64,000 nt of DNA from the NCBI GenBank assembly GCA_024811115.1, contig JAKOGH010000142.1, forward strand, positions 186,001 to 250,000, read 5' to 3'. The position numbers and the translations under genes were made by a program. The notes beneath the pieces were generated by a model, which saw nothing but the letters and a program-made list of their open reading frames with translations, was not told the DNA's origin and made no database searches. Source of the stretch: Terana coerulea (lineage: Eukaryota; Basidiomycota; Agaricomycetes; Polyporales; Phanerochaetaceae). Below are positions 1 through 9,827 of this stretch, in pieces. The number at the start of each line of letters is the position of its first letter. The first letter of the stretch is position 1.

Positions 1-2
1 GC

Positions 3-449
3 GTTGTCTCGTGCTTCCCAACTGCCAACGGCTTCGCGGTCGGCAGCGTCGAGGGCCGCGTCGCGATTCAGTACGTCGAAGACAAGGACGCGACGAGCAA
101 CTTCTCGTTCAAATGCCACCGCCGCGACCAAAATCCCAAGGACCAGTCCCTGGTCTACTCGGTGAACGACATCGCCTTCCACCCCGTGCACGGCACGTTC
201 TCGACCTGCGGCTCGGACGGGACCATCAACTTCTGGGACAAGGACGCGCGGACGCGGCTCAAGACGTTTGAGCCCGCGGCAGGCCCGGTGCCCTGCACGA
301 CATTCAACCGGACCGGCACGATCTTCGCGTACGCGGTCAGTTACGACTGGAGCAAGGGCCACAGTGGCATGACGCCCAATCACCCCAACAAGGTGATGCT
401 GCATGCATGCAAGGACGACGAGGTGAAGAGGAAGCCCCCAAAGCGGTGA
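3..449 (+). CDS. RAE1: RAE1/Gle2 mRNA export factor, C-terminal part
   Basis: This is the last part of a WD40 beta-propeller protein that runs in from the left edge in frame from base 3. The visible 148 residues carry the hallmark end of Rae1/Gle2: GSVEGRVAIQYVED, FKCHRRD, VYSVNDIAFHPVHGTFSTCGSDG, INFWDKDARTRLKTF, and the tail SYDWSKGHSG with NHPNKVMLH. In characterised eukaryotes Rae1 binds the GLEBS motif of the nucleoporin Nup98 and acts in mRNA export and spindle function. There is no intron in the visible stretch, and the stop is at 447-449. The missing N-terminal blades lie outside the window. Identification is by family signature and is firm. Confidence 0.93.
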   Translation, partial: VVSCFPTANGFAVGSVEGRVAIQYVEDKDATSNFSFKCHRRDQNPKDQSLVYSVNDIAFHPVHGTFSTCGSDGTINFWDKDARTRLKTFEPAAGPVPCTTFNRTGTIFAYAVSYDWSKGHSGMTPNHPNKVMLHACKDDEVKRKPPKR

Positions 450-947
450 GGCTGCAGGTGCGGAGTGTGCTATTCTCTACACGTCGTTATCAGGATTTGT
501 GGATAGTTGTTTTGTTGTTGCAATCTCATATCTGTATCCTTGCCTAGAGTAGCCCTGCAGTGTGCCATATTGCAGGACAGTAAATTCCCGCTAGTTGAGA
601 GGTGAGTTTTCCACTCTAGAATCACTAAACCAGTTATTTAGGATGCCATACTGGAGAATCCTGTTATATTCCGCCCAAGGTGAGTGACGTTGTTTTATGG
701 CGGGGTGTCATGCTCATGCAAGTATTTGCAGTGGGCTGCCGATCTGCTCTGCTCCGGGCACCAATAAATAGGAAGAAAATTCAGCATTAACCTACAGTCA
801 TAACAAGCAAGATTTGATCTTCAAAGTAGTGAGAACTGGGGCACGACAACATACGTGGCAACGCGTCTCCACTCAAGGTCTGTGACTTGCTAACTGACTT
901 AATGCACTCGCTCAAAACATCTCTCCGCAGTATATCTCCTTCTGCTG
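450..947. other. intergenic, tail-to-tail between RAE1 and the DUF6593-like gene
   Basis: I see no coding segment here. It separates two convergent genes and should mainly hold 3' untranslated sequence. No repeat or RNA gene was recognised. Confidence 0.5.
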
Positions 948-1734
948 CTAGGTACTGCTCGCCGGCCCAGGCCCAAAGGCGGCGGTCACAGCGTGCGATA
1001 TAAATCCCTGTGTTGCATGGCTTCCCATCTGCATGCGGTTCTCCTTCTCCTGGAACAGCAACGACAGCACGACAAGCTCCCGGATCTCCATCGCGCCGGG
1101 AAAGAGCACGAGCTTGCCCGGTCTGTCTGCCAATGGCCCATCCTTGTGCGCCTCCGCTTCCTCTGAGCTGGCTTGATCCGTAGGCCGCTTCAAGGAGCCA
1201 ACGGTGTAGACCGCAATGGGCGAACCGTGTTTGTCGTGAGGCCTGTACATCTACAGCGACACGATTTAAAATGCACGTATCACACCTCAGCACTCAGCAC
1301 TATAACGACAATTGCACTGAAGCGTACCTCCAGCGACCGCCCACGGCCGCCGATGACCTTCCACTTGTACTTCCGGTCCTGGTCGTCGTGGACATACAGC
1401 GACCTACACACGCACGTTCTCCGTCAATTCTGCACATGAGATCCCATACGATGCTGAGTGCTTACGCAGACAGAGGAACGTGGCTCTTCTTTATCCAGTC
1501 CGAGTACGGCAGCGGCTCGCGGTCGCGTATCTTGACCTTGTCCCCCGACTTGTGCCACTCGAGCGAGCCGACCTCCTCGCCCTGGGCGTCATACACCCAG
1601 GTGATCTTTTGTTCACTTGCTAGGTTTGTGGAGACGCGATACACGACATCGCCGTTCGCAGCGGTGATGGTGGTGTTCGCGACGTTGTCCGGCGTGAAGG
1701 TAAACGTCACTGCGGTCTCGGAGGGTGCGGCCAT
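948..1734 (-). CDS. DUF6593-like small protein, copy 1
   Basis: Three exons (1466..1734, 1328..1403, 948..1250) join in frame to 215 aa. Exon 1 begins MAAPSETAVTFTFTPDN and exon 2 carries DDQDRKYKWK. The end of exon 3 has IRELVVLSLLFQEKE, matching the same segment in copies 2 and 3 (ALQIQDIVLTSFLFLEK and ALEVQDIVVLSLLFQEK). Exon 1 is exactly 269 nt in all three copies and exon 2 is 76, 73 and 73 nt, so these are true paralogs. The fold is basidiomycete-typical and resembles DUF6593. No function is known to me. The start is the first ATG of the conserved block, with an AT-rich TATA-like sequence about 60 nt upstream. Gene model is strong; family name is from memory of motif pattern. Confidence 0.85.
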
Positions 1735-1789
1735 AGTGCGTTGCGGGTGGTAAGTGTGAACTGCGCATGTGGAGCTGGCGCGCAACCTG

Positions 1790-1797
1790 CTTATATG
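1790..1797 (-). promoter_or_regulatory. TATA-like box of DUF6593-like copy 1
   Basis: ACATATAA on the minus strand lies about 58 nt upstream of the ATG at 1734. A second TATATA lies about 20 nt further upstream. Assigned by position and sequence only. Confidence 0.4.
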
Positions 1798-2424
1798 TGT
1801 CTGCAGAACGCAGGTATATAAGGTTCTCGCAGCACGTCATATCGCCCAGCCATCTCTCGATTACATTAATGTTACATTGAAGTTGAACAGCGCCCCGACA
1901 TGAATACTATGCCGTATCGGAACTGTCCACCTGCCGAGCGGACCACACTACATAAAAGGCATGTGTTGCCCATCATTACATTTACCGGTGCAAAGCGGTT
2001 TCTCGAATTGCACTTGTCAATCTCCAGGCGAAAAGGCGGGCAATATGCTCCCAAGTACATAGCCTTTGTGGCGTTCTCATCAAGCGCCCGAATATATTGT
2101 TAACAGTGCATGTACAGCGCAAGTCTTCAGGAATAAAATCTCATGAGGACCAGTGGATGTACAGGATCTTCTCTGGTAGGTGAGCGAGGCCGGATAGAGA
2201 TATTCAAGAGGTTCTAGCTGGACTGCTGTGTCTTAAGCTGCGACACGCAGGTCACTGCCTGATATTCACCTCTCACGCATGAGGCGACCCACCTTATTCA
2301 GAGATTTTTCAAAGAGGACTTTTGAATGTCAGAATAAACGAGAAGTAATTCCAAAAGGTAGTGTACAACATGTCATACAATGGGTAGCGCAGTATGCCTT
2401 TGTTTCTCACCACACCTCCATATT
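1798..2424. other. intergenic
   Basis: The stretch holds the upstream region of the DUF6593-like gene and the 3' side of the next minus-strand gene. A 67-codon open frame at 1900-2103 has no recognisable motif and is not called. Confidence 0.4.
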
Positions 2425-2891
2425 TCAGCGACCAGTAGCGCGACCAATCTCCACATCCTGCTCCGCGTCAGCGAGACCAGAGTCAATCATGGCCTGGTCA
2501 ATCTCCCGCTCCTGCTTCAACGCATCGTTCTTGTTTCCACGAGTGTATCCTTTGACGTTCAGCGCATCGTCGGGCGCCGAGCTCAACAAGTCCGCGACCT
2601 CGCCTTGAGCGGAAGGTTAGCTATCGCGGGCACCAAGAGCTGCATGGTACACATACCCCTGGGGATTGCACCCGTATCATCAGACCTGGCTGTCTCATGG
2701 TCCTCCTGCGCGTAATTCCGGCCTGTGGGCTGGTTGCTCGCGCCGCGCGCACCGACGGGCTGGCGGGCGTCGGCGCCGTCGGGGTTGTACTCGGCGTTGT
2801 CTGGGCCGGCGTCGGCGGAGGGGTTGTACGTCAGGTTGTCGACGCCGCGCTCGGTGCTCTGGGGCAGGTTGTACGGGTTTCCGCTGACCAT
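2425..2891 (-). CDS. small hydrophilic hypothetical protein (137 aa)
   Basis: Two exons, 2657..2891 and 2425..2603, are joined by a GTATGT...AAG intron of 53 nt. The product starts MVSGNPYNLPQSTERG and is rich in Asn, Asp, Gly, Pro and Gln with almost no long hydrophobic runs. The second exon reads EVADLLSSAPDDALNVKGYT followed by KQEREIDQAMIDSGLAD. The composition resembles small stress-induced hydrophilins of fungi, but I do not recognise a named family. A TATA box lies about 95 nt upstream. Codon use is GC-rich and consistent with a real gene. Function unknown. Confidence 0.7.
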
Positions 2892-2984
2892 GTTGAAGGT
2901 ATGCGAGTGGTAGACGTGGGTGGTGATAAAATGCGGGGAATTGGGCGGTGATCTGGGGGAAGGGACTGGCGAGACCGCGAGGTG

Positions 2985-2991
2985 TTATATA
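2985..2991 (-). promoter_or_regulatory. TATA box of the small hydrophilic protein gene
   Basis: TATATAA on the minus strand is placed about 95 nt before the ATG at 2891. This is a normal distance for a fungal TATA promoter. Confidence 0.5.
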
Positions 2992-3677
2992 GGGGCGTCG
3001 GGAGGACGAAACGTCAGATCCGCTCCTGAAGGTGGCAACTCGCACTTCATCGAGAACGTCACCTGTGGCGAACGTACATACTTGCCCGATTTGGGCCCTC
3101 CCGCCGATGCCGCCGCTCATCAATCCCGCCCTTCGTCATTCTGCTTCCGACGTTGTCGCCGGCGAGCCTCTCGTCCTCGGCCACCGCATTCCACGCTGTG
3201 AAGCTGAATCTGTCGACTCTCAGATGCTGAGCTCTTGAGCATACAATGGCACAGAAATTTCAGCGACTCTTTTACCTCGTCAGGAAACGCCGAAACGGCC
3301 TAACCACTGACCGACCGTTACGGCACCAATGACAATTGAAGTCACAGCGTGTATGGAGCTGCTCCTATTGTTGATAGCCTGCAACGAGCAAGAGCCACTT
3401 GGCGTCCTCGCTCAATGGCATGCAAACCCAATCGGCCGATGGTCGACGCCTCGCCGTCATCCCTGTAGTCTGGGCAATCCAAATGCCTTCCTGCCGACAA
3501 CTGTTGAGAGTCGCCGTCCGGTACTACGCAGACGAGGCCAGACTGTCCAAGTCGACTAGCGCGGAATATAGCATACCCAATATGTTGTACAGCTCTAAGA
3601 TAAATACTGCACAGTCCAATGGTCCGTGGCCGATATGGTGTGCGGGTAATACAGATGTAATCGACGGCTAATCGGTC
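2992..3677. other. intergenic
   Basis: No coding segment, RNA gene or repeat was recognised. It lies between the hydrophilic-protein promoter and the 3' end of HST4. Confidence 0.4.
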
Positions 3678-4220
3678 TTAAGACCGGTAGCGAGGCAGTG
3701 CCAGGCGAGGGCGCAAACCAGGCCTCTGCGTCCGTGACTGGGAGTCTGCTATGGACAGTCCCGGCTGGAGATCATGGTCCGAGTCCGTTGCCTCGATGTC
3801 AACAAACTCGTCTTCCGCGTCGGCGCCAGGGTAAGGGGCAGAGGTATTCGACGGCATTGTCGAGGTCTTATATGACGATGGCCGCCTGCGAAGCGAAGGG
3901 AGCGAAGGCTGGACTGAGCCGGCAGTTACACCAGATAAAGATGGGTGTCGTAGTGAGTGCGAGGGATGTGGCGTGGGGGATGGTACAGCCGTGGGACGGT
4001 ATGAAGGCGGCGGAGACGGCAGAGGAGAGTAGTCTGGCGTTGGTAGCGCTCCAGGGAAGACGTTACGTCTGCTTGATGAACACGGCTGCCCGAACATATT
4101 CGGAGCCAGGACGGGAGATGGGAGCGGTGAAGACAGAGGGGAGCTCAAGCACGACGTAGACGATGTCAACTGAGACAAAGGCGATGAAAAGCCAGTAAAG
4201 CCCATGGTCGGTGTTGTCAT
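3678..4220 (-). other. HST4: possible Ser/Pro-rich C-terminal extension of HST4
   Basis: An open frame of 180 codons starts 9 nt after the first HST4 stop. It is full of SSPLSS, PSPPPS and RRRPSS-type stretches and ends with an acidic EDEFVDIEATDSDHD block. The composition fits the disordered tail of the sirtuin. It sits in another frame, and the strong donor at 4305 (GTAACT) does not give a phase that joins it. A weaker GTATCT donor after residues SANQ with the acceptor at 4170 would join in phase. It could also be a non-coding shadow. Confidence 0.35.
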
Positions 4221-4228
4221 CGGTGAGG

Positions 4229-6196
4229 TTAGGGGGAGGATAGCGGTGACGACGATTGCGAGTCGAACGGGGCAGAAACAGAAGGGATACCTGCATGCAA
4301 GTTACCTTGGGATGAGGGCGGTGTCAGAAGTTGATTTGTCGGTGGATGTGCTAGCGCTTGAGATACTTGGTTGGCAGAGAATTTTACGATGAGTTTCCGT
4401 GGTTTCGAGGGCTGGCCAGTCTGAGGTCGAGTGCGAGCAGCCGGAGTTACCTTCTGACGCTTTGGAGGCCTTGCGCCGTCGTTCTTGTGAGACAACTTCC
4501 GCTTGCCGAGTGTAGCCACAGAAGTTGAGCCCTTCAGTGCCTTCCCCTTCTTCCCATTCTCCTTCTTCCCTTTAGACTTAGACTTTGCAGCAACCCTCTG
4601 AGCCTCTTCCTCCTTCGCCGCTCTCAACGCCGCCTCCGCCTTCATCTCTTCCCTCCGCCTCTTCTTCTCTATCACAGCCTCCCTCGCCTTCTCCTCTCGC
4701 TCAATCTCCTCCTGCACGATCCTCGCGAATGATTGTGCATCTCCGCGTAACCACACATCAAACACACCATCCCACTCGCGTGTCGGCACCGGAAAATCCA
4801 GGTTCAGATATATCGTCTTAATGGGAGCGTCATCCTCCTCCGCTGAAGACCGGGACGACGACGTGGGAGCGGCCGAAGAGGACGACTCGTTCTGTGACCC
4901 ACTACCTCCCGAAGAGCGTGAACGAATAGCTTTCGAAAATTCTCTCACCATCCGTTTTGTCCCCGGCACCCGCAAGCTCGTTCCCACCACAATCAAAAGG
5001 TCTGCGCCCGTGCGCCCCTTCCCTTTCGAGTTGCCGAGCAGGTCCCGCTGCACGACGTCACCGACCTCCTCGCCGTCCTTGTGCACCTCGTTGTACAGAA
5101 CGACGCTCGGCCGGAGGACTCCCACCCCGCGCGACCGCTTCCCTATCGCGACCCGGGTTTCCTCCATTTGGCTGCACTCCGGACAAATGGGTAGCGCGCC
5201 CGCATTCAGTTCCTCCAGGTAGCTCTCAAGCGCGAATGAATGAAGGCAGATCTGGCAGTGCATATTCTGCAGGGTGCCGTGGAGGGGGATGCACCGAGGT
5301 GTTTTCCGCCGGTGGCGTCGGGAGGCGGGCAACGACGTCTGCCGACGACGAGGCGACGGGGCCCTCTGCGGCGTCAGGCGTGCCTTTGGAGGAGCGCGGC
5401 TTGTAGCGCCTGATGTCAGGCTCCGGCACCCCAAATGTTAGGCCCGCCTTCTGTTCGAGGGCATCGATGTTCTGCGAGTACACTCGCAGCAGCCTCCCAC
5501 GGTCATCGAGGGTGCGGAGCAGCTGGTGAAAGGGCGTCGGTTGTGCGCGGGTCGAGTCTTCGGCGAGTCGCGCAATCATCTTGCAGAACAAACCCGTCGT
5601 TGCCTCGGACTGTGGTTCGTTGGTTAGCGCACGCATATATGGCATACATCGAGCTTGCTGGACATATGCTCCATGGCGGTTCCTCAGAATGTTCAATCCA
5701 TGCAACCAGAGGTAGTGGTGCAGATAGCAAACGGGCGTGTTGACAGCCGAGGTCAGGCGAGTGACGACGGCGACGTGTGATGGTAAAGTGTGGAAAGGGT
5801 AATAGCCCCACGTTGGATACCGTGCGCCATATGCCAAGCACGCACGATACTCTAGAGAATGCTATAACTCACGTTGAAGACTGAGGCATCGAATAGATCT
5901 CGTCCAGAGCTCAAAGAGCTATTCTCTTTCTTTAATGTCTGAAACAGTCCCGTTTCAGATCGGAAGTCTGGGATACCAGCTTGGACGGATATCCCTGCAC
6001 CTAGTGAAGGTATGGCTCAGTGTTAAAAAGCCAGCATTTCAAGAGGCTACTTACCACAGAGCACGGCGATGCGTTTCGCCTTTAGTATCGATTTCACCAC
6101 CCGTTGGACATGAGGTACCGGGTCGGCTGAAGGTACAAGAAAGTGCGGTATCGTTGCAGGTGGCGACGAACCCTCCAGCGGGAGGTAGACCGTCAT
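4229..6196 (-). CDS. HST4: Hst4-type NAD-dependent histone deacetylase (sirtuin), frame broken once
   Basis: Exons 6055..6196, 5873..6000 and 5609..4229 encode a class I sirtuin. Seen: MTVYLPLEGSSPP start, GAGISVQAGIPDF (NAD-binding) across the first splice, YSQNIDALEQKAGL, the catalytic-His block CIPLHGTLQ, zinc cysteines in HCQIC and CPEC, and VGTSLRVPG. Yeast Hst3/Hst4 remove acetyl from histone H3 K56. Frame is lost at 5302-5305: ...LPTPPAEN reads in one frame and TPRCIPLHG in the next. Dropping one base of an A4 run (minus strand) rejoins them, giving a 549-aa protein to the stop at 4229. The C-terminal third is Lys/Glu-rich, with basic KSKGKK and RPPKRQK stretches that could be nuclear signals. 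An open Ser/Pro-rich frame at 3678-4220 could be a spliced tail. Confidence 0.88.
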
Positions 6197-6534
6197 TGAG
6201 TGACCTAGATATATCTGCGGATCGTCTGCAGGGCTTGAGGGCAGACGATACCGCAACGTGGGTTAGGAGGTGACGTGTGGTGCAGAGTCAAGAGAGAGGA
6301 GGAGGGCGTAGAGAGGCGCCAGGTGAACGTACCGATCACGGCCAAATCTAATCTGTTACGTTGTATTAGGCGCTTGACACATATCTGTTTCGGGCCGCTT
6401 TATTCTCACAGACAGTCAGTGAGCCCGGCGCTTGCGCGCGCGACTGACGCGTCGGCCAGTTCAGCTCGCAATCACCACCACCACCCTCGGTCTCTTACCC
6501 ACCATCGAGAATCTACTGTTTGGACCTCATCGAA
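6197..6534. promoter_or_regulatory. shared divergent promoter of HST4 and SEM1
   Basis: Only 338 nt separate the HST4 ATG (minus) from the SEM1 ATG (plus), so the two genes must share this upstream region. No clear TATA box is visible. I see no gene in it. Confidence 0.6.
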
Positions 6535-6969
6535 ATGTCTACCAACGCATCATCATCATCGAAAGTCGAGAGCCCGGCAAAAGTCGCTGAGCCGGTGCCC
6601 CATAAGGATGAGGACCACCCCGCTGCACTCGGTGTCCTTGAGGAGGACGATGAGTTCGAGGAGTTCCCTGTAGCGGGTGCGTTGCTCTTCAGAGCATCTC
6701 AAAGTCAAAGTGGAATTAGGAGTGCTTATATGCCGCTCAGACTGGGATGACTCTGAGACGGATCTTGCACACCTTGGCGGCGCTGCCCCCGGCGCTGCGA
6801 AGTCGGGCGGAGACAAGCTATGGGAGGATAACTGGGATGACGACGACATCGAGGACGATTTCAGCGTTCAGCTTAGGTGTGTCTGCATTCTGATCCCTGT
6901 GTATGCTCAATCTTACAACCACCACGTAGAAATGAGCTCACAAAGAAGGGAGACGCAATGCAACACTAG
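6535..6969 (+). CDS. SEM1: Sem1/Dss1 26S proteasome lid subunit
   Basis: Exons 6535..6676, 6741..6876 and 6930..6969 give 105 aa. The protein is almost entirely acidic: EEDDEFEEFPVA, then DWDDSETD and the diagnostic LWEDNWDDDDIEDDFS, ending LRNELTKKGDAMQH. This double acidic/Trp motif is the Dss1/Sem1 signature. Sem1 is a small disordered subunit of the proteasome lid. It also serves in the TREX-2 mRNA export complex and stabilises BRCA2-type proteins in other eukaryotes. Length is slightly above the yeast protein (89 aa). Splice phases close exactly, so the model is firm. Confidence 0.93.
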
Positions 6970-7786
6970 CAGTGGGCACGGAGCTATTGCGTCCAATCGT
7001 TCTGTATTCTTCGTTCCACTCAACAAAGTCTATCATTTCATTCAAAGATGTGCTACTTCGGAATATTGCCGCTGCAAGCTCTTTAGACTGTCTTGGCTGA
7101 ATGGAGATCGTCGGTCATGCACGTTCATGCGGCATCCCGCCATGGGAGCAGTCTTTCTGTGCCCTCTGAGCCAAAGCACTTCCCAGATGGCATTCTAGTG
7201 AGTCTACATATAGGGGTGCTTGGATGCGCGTTACCTCGTGACAACCACAAGAATATCCAATGGGTTCGCGAATACCTCGAGGACGACTCTCTCAGTTCCA
7301 GTGAACCGTCTTGCGCACACGCACACGCCGTAGCGGCGTATCCCTCGGCTACGAAGGTTAAGGTTGACCCGCTGTTTCGCTGTCTACCTCGAGGAGACTA
7401 CCTATACCTGGCTCCGTCTCCGATAGCCCACGGAATTCGCAAAATAGCGTACACGCCCGCACATTGAGCCTTTGCTAACAGTTCCGTGGACACACTCCAC
7501 CTATTACCAAGAAAGAGAAGCAGCGATATCTTGACCTTGCAGTGCGCAGACATTCCATGCGAAGGGTTTTGTTAACTTTCATAACCATAGCTAAGTACAT
7601 GCTCGCATGAAGAGAAAATCCCAGGTGCAGCAATTATGCGAAAACTACGACAACAAGGCGATCCGAATACATGACAACATCGTGCAATCATTACATTCAT
7701 GAAGGGGTAAGGCCGCAAGCTCCAAGATAAGGGTATAAACTAGAATCCGAACAAAGCGACGGGTCTGAAGTTCCGGTGAATATTTT
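6970..7786. other. intergenic, tail-to-tail
   Basis: The convergent 3' flanks of SEM1 and the permease gene lie here. No coding signal, repeat or RNA gene was recognised. Confidence 0.4.
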
Positions 7787-9827
7787 CTAGACAGCGGCCT
7801 TGACGTCTGTGACACTGTCATCTTTCTCGATCGCCTTCTCGTCGTAGCTCGAGGTTTGGCTGTCCATGCCGAGCTGAGTGGTGTCCCAGCCGTGCTGCTC
7901 GAGGTACTCGCGGAACTTGGCGTCCTCCTGCTCCATACCATCGTGCGAAAGCGGCCGGATGAGGACGAGGGTGATCAGTGCGCTGAGGACGGCCAAAGCA
8001 CTGCCAACCCAGAAGGGCCCGGTGTTGCCCTTTGCCGTGTCCGCACCACCGAACGCCGCGATCATGGGAGGGAATGCTGGCGCAGTCGGTGAGTAATGCG
8101 ACGGATCTAGAGATGCACGGGACGTACCCCAGGTGCCTACGAAGGCCCCGACCTTTCCGACAGCAGCGGCGAGGCCATAGAACTTGCCGCGCACGGCAGT
8201 GGGGCCAGTTTTTGCAGCAAGGAGGCCGAGGCAGTTGCCAGGGCCCAACTCGCCGAAGCTGAGGAAAATACCGTAGACGACAGCAAACGCTCCGACGTGG
8301 CGCGTGAGTTGAACGTAGAGGCCGCTCATGATAAAGCCGATGACAGCCTGTAGCAAAAGGCCGGTAATCTGACAGGTAGCAAGTCGAATGAGCACCAAGC
8401 TTGATATTAATATATGGCACTGAGAAGCTTACCATGGTATACTTCGGTCCTAGGATGTCCACAACAAACGCGCCAATCAAGGTTCCAGGCATGTAGAACA
8501 AGCTATGGGAGTGTCAGCTACTGTTATCGAACAGAACGGGTGAAGCGCATACTTGATGACGGTGTTCCAGCCGAAGACCACGCTGAGGCTCTGGTTGGAG
8601 CCAGTGATGCTATGTAACAGATTAATGATCATTCAATGACGTCCAGACGTGTGTAACTCACTTGTCCGTGATGGTGGATGCGTAGATGCCGAACTGTAGA
8701 ACTCATGGTAAGTTTTATTTGCAGTATCATCAGAGTGCAGCTTACAGGGTACCTATGATCTTATCAGTAAATATGTCGGACTGAGCAATGCGCAAACTTA
8801 CGTGATGAAGTCATAGATGAACCAGGTGAGGGCAATGCCGAGCCATTCCTTCCAGTAACGGCGGAAGACCAGGAAGTATGGCGTACGTGTGCGTGACATG
8901 GAGTTCTTCTTGAAATGGGCTGGCTCTGCCATCTTCAATCGCCAGAAGAAGACAGCGACGGCAGGAACAATACCCAAGCCAAGGGACAAACGCCATACCG
9001 CGCGCAAATGGTTGTTGCCAAAGCTGATAAGGGTTTATATCAGGATTCGCAAGGACGTAATAATGCTGAGGGCTACGCACATCCACCACAACACCAACGG
9101 CACGAACGCGGCGACGACGAAACCGAAGTCAATCATGCTGTTCGTCGCGAGAGCGAACCACCGATGTTGAGCGCGCTTGGAGACACCAGACTCTTCCGAT
9201 TGTTCTGAAGCAGCGACCGAGCCACATGGGTATTCCGCACCCACGCCAATGCCAAGTAGGAACCGCATAGCAATGAGCATCGACAGCAGTCCGTGGGGGC
9301 TGTGGTGGGCACCAGAAGAGGCAGCGGAAAGCCCAGAGAACAATGCGACGATACCGGTTGCTACCATCTGGATGGCTTCAGGTCAGTTCGCTCTTCCCTT
9401 TATGTGGATCTCACCACGCACCATTCCGAACTTGCGGCCATACCTGTCGGAGAGATAGCCAAAAGACAACATTCCCAAGATTGTACCAGCGAACACTACG
9501 CTGTTGAGGACGGTTGTGTAGTGTGCTGTGACCACGTCGGCTCCATACGTGCGTTTGAGAACTGATGGGTATTTGAGTCTACACTGTTATGCTAGTAGTG
9601 TGAGGGCACCTACGCGTATTCACTACGACGACGGTCAGCTTTGATGCTCATGGTCTCAGCATGAGTACAACTCTACCACTTCCGATGACACCGTTGGCGT
9701 ACCCATCACTGAAGAGGGCTGTACCACAGCTATCCGAAATCTGGTCAGCTTGAGTCGTGGAGGACGAACGGCAGACGTACGCAAAGATGAGCGAGATCTG
9801 AGAGAGACTGCCTCGTGTGGCCGACAT
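7787..9827 (-). CDS. MFS permease of the GIT1 (glycerophosphodiester/inositol phosphate) type
   Basis: Twelve exons (9781..9827, 9677..9729, 9614..9622, 9422..9561, 9081..9367, 9023..8802, 8746..8752, 8662..8693, 8553..8609, 8433..8502, 8128..8368, 7787..8076) close in phase to 484 aa. Seen: ALFSDGYANGVIGS in helix 1, LSDRYGRKFGM (MFS loop signature), RFLLGIGVGAEYP, LTWFIYDFITYPFGIYAS, GSNQSL, and the soluble tail EYLEQHGWD. This pattern matches fungal Git1-like permeases, which import glycerophosphoinositol/glycerophosphocholine, and related phosphate:H+ symporters. Exons 3 and 7 are only 9 and 7 nt. The start at 9827 (MSATRGSLSQI) is the first ATG of the continuous frame. An extra upstream exon cannot be excluded. 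Confidence 0.88.

Noticed and set aside
1900..2103. 67-codon open frame
   Set aside because: No motif; overlaps an intergenic region with stops in the flanks.
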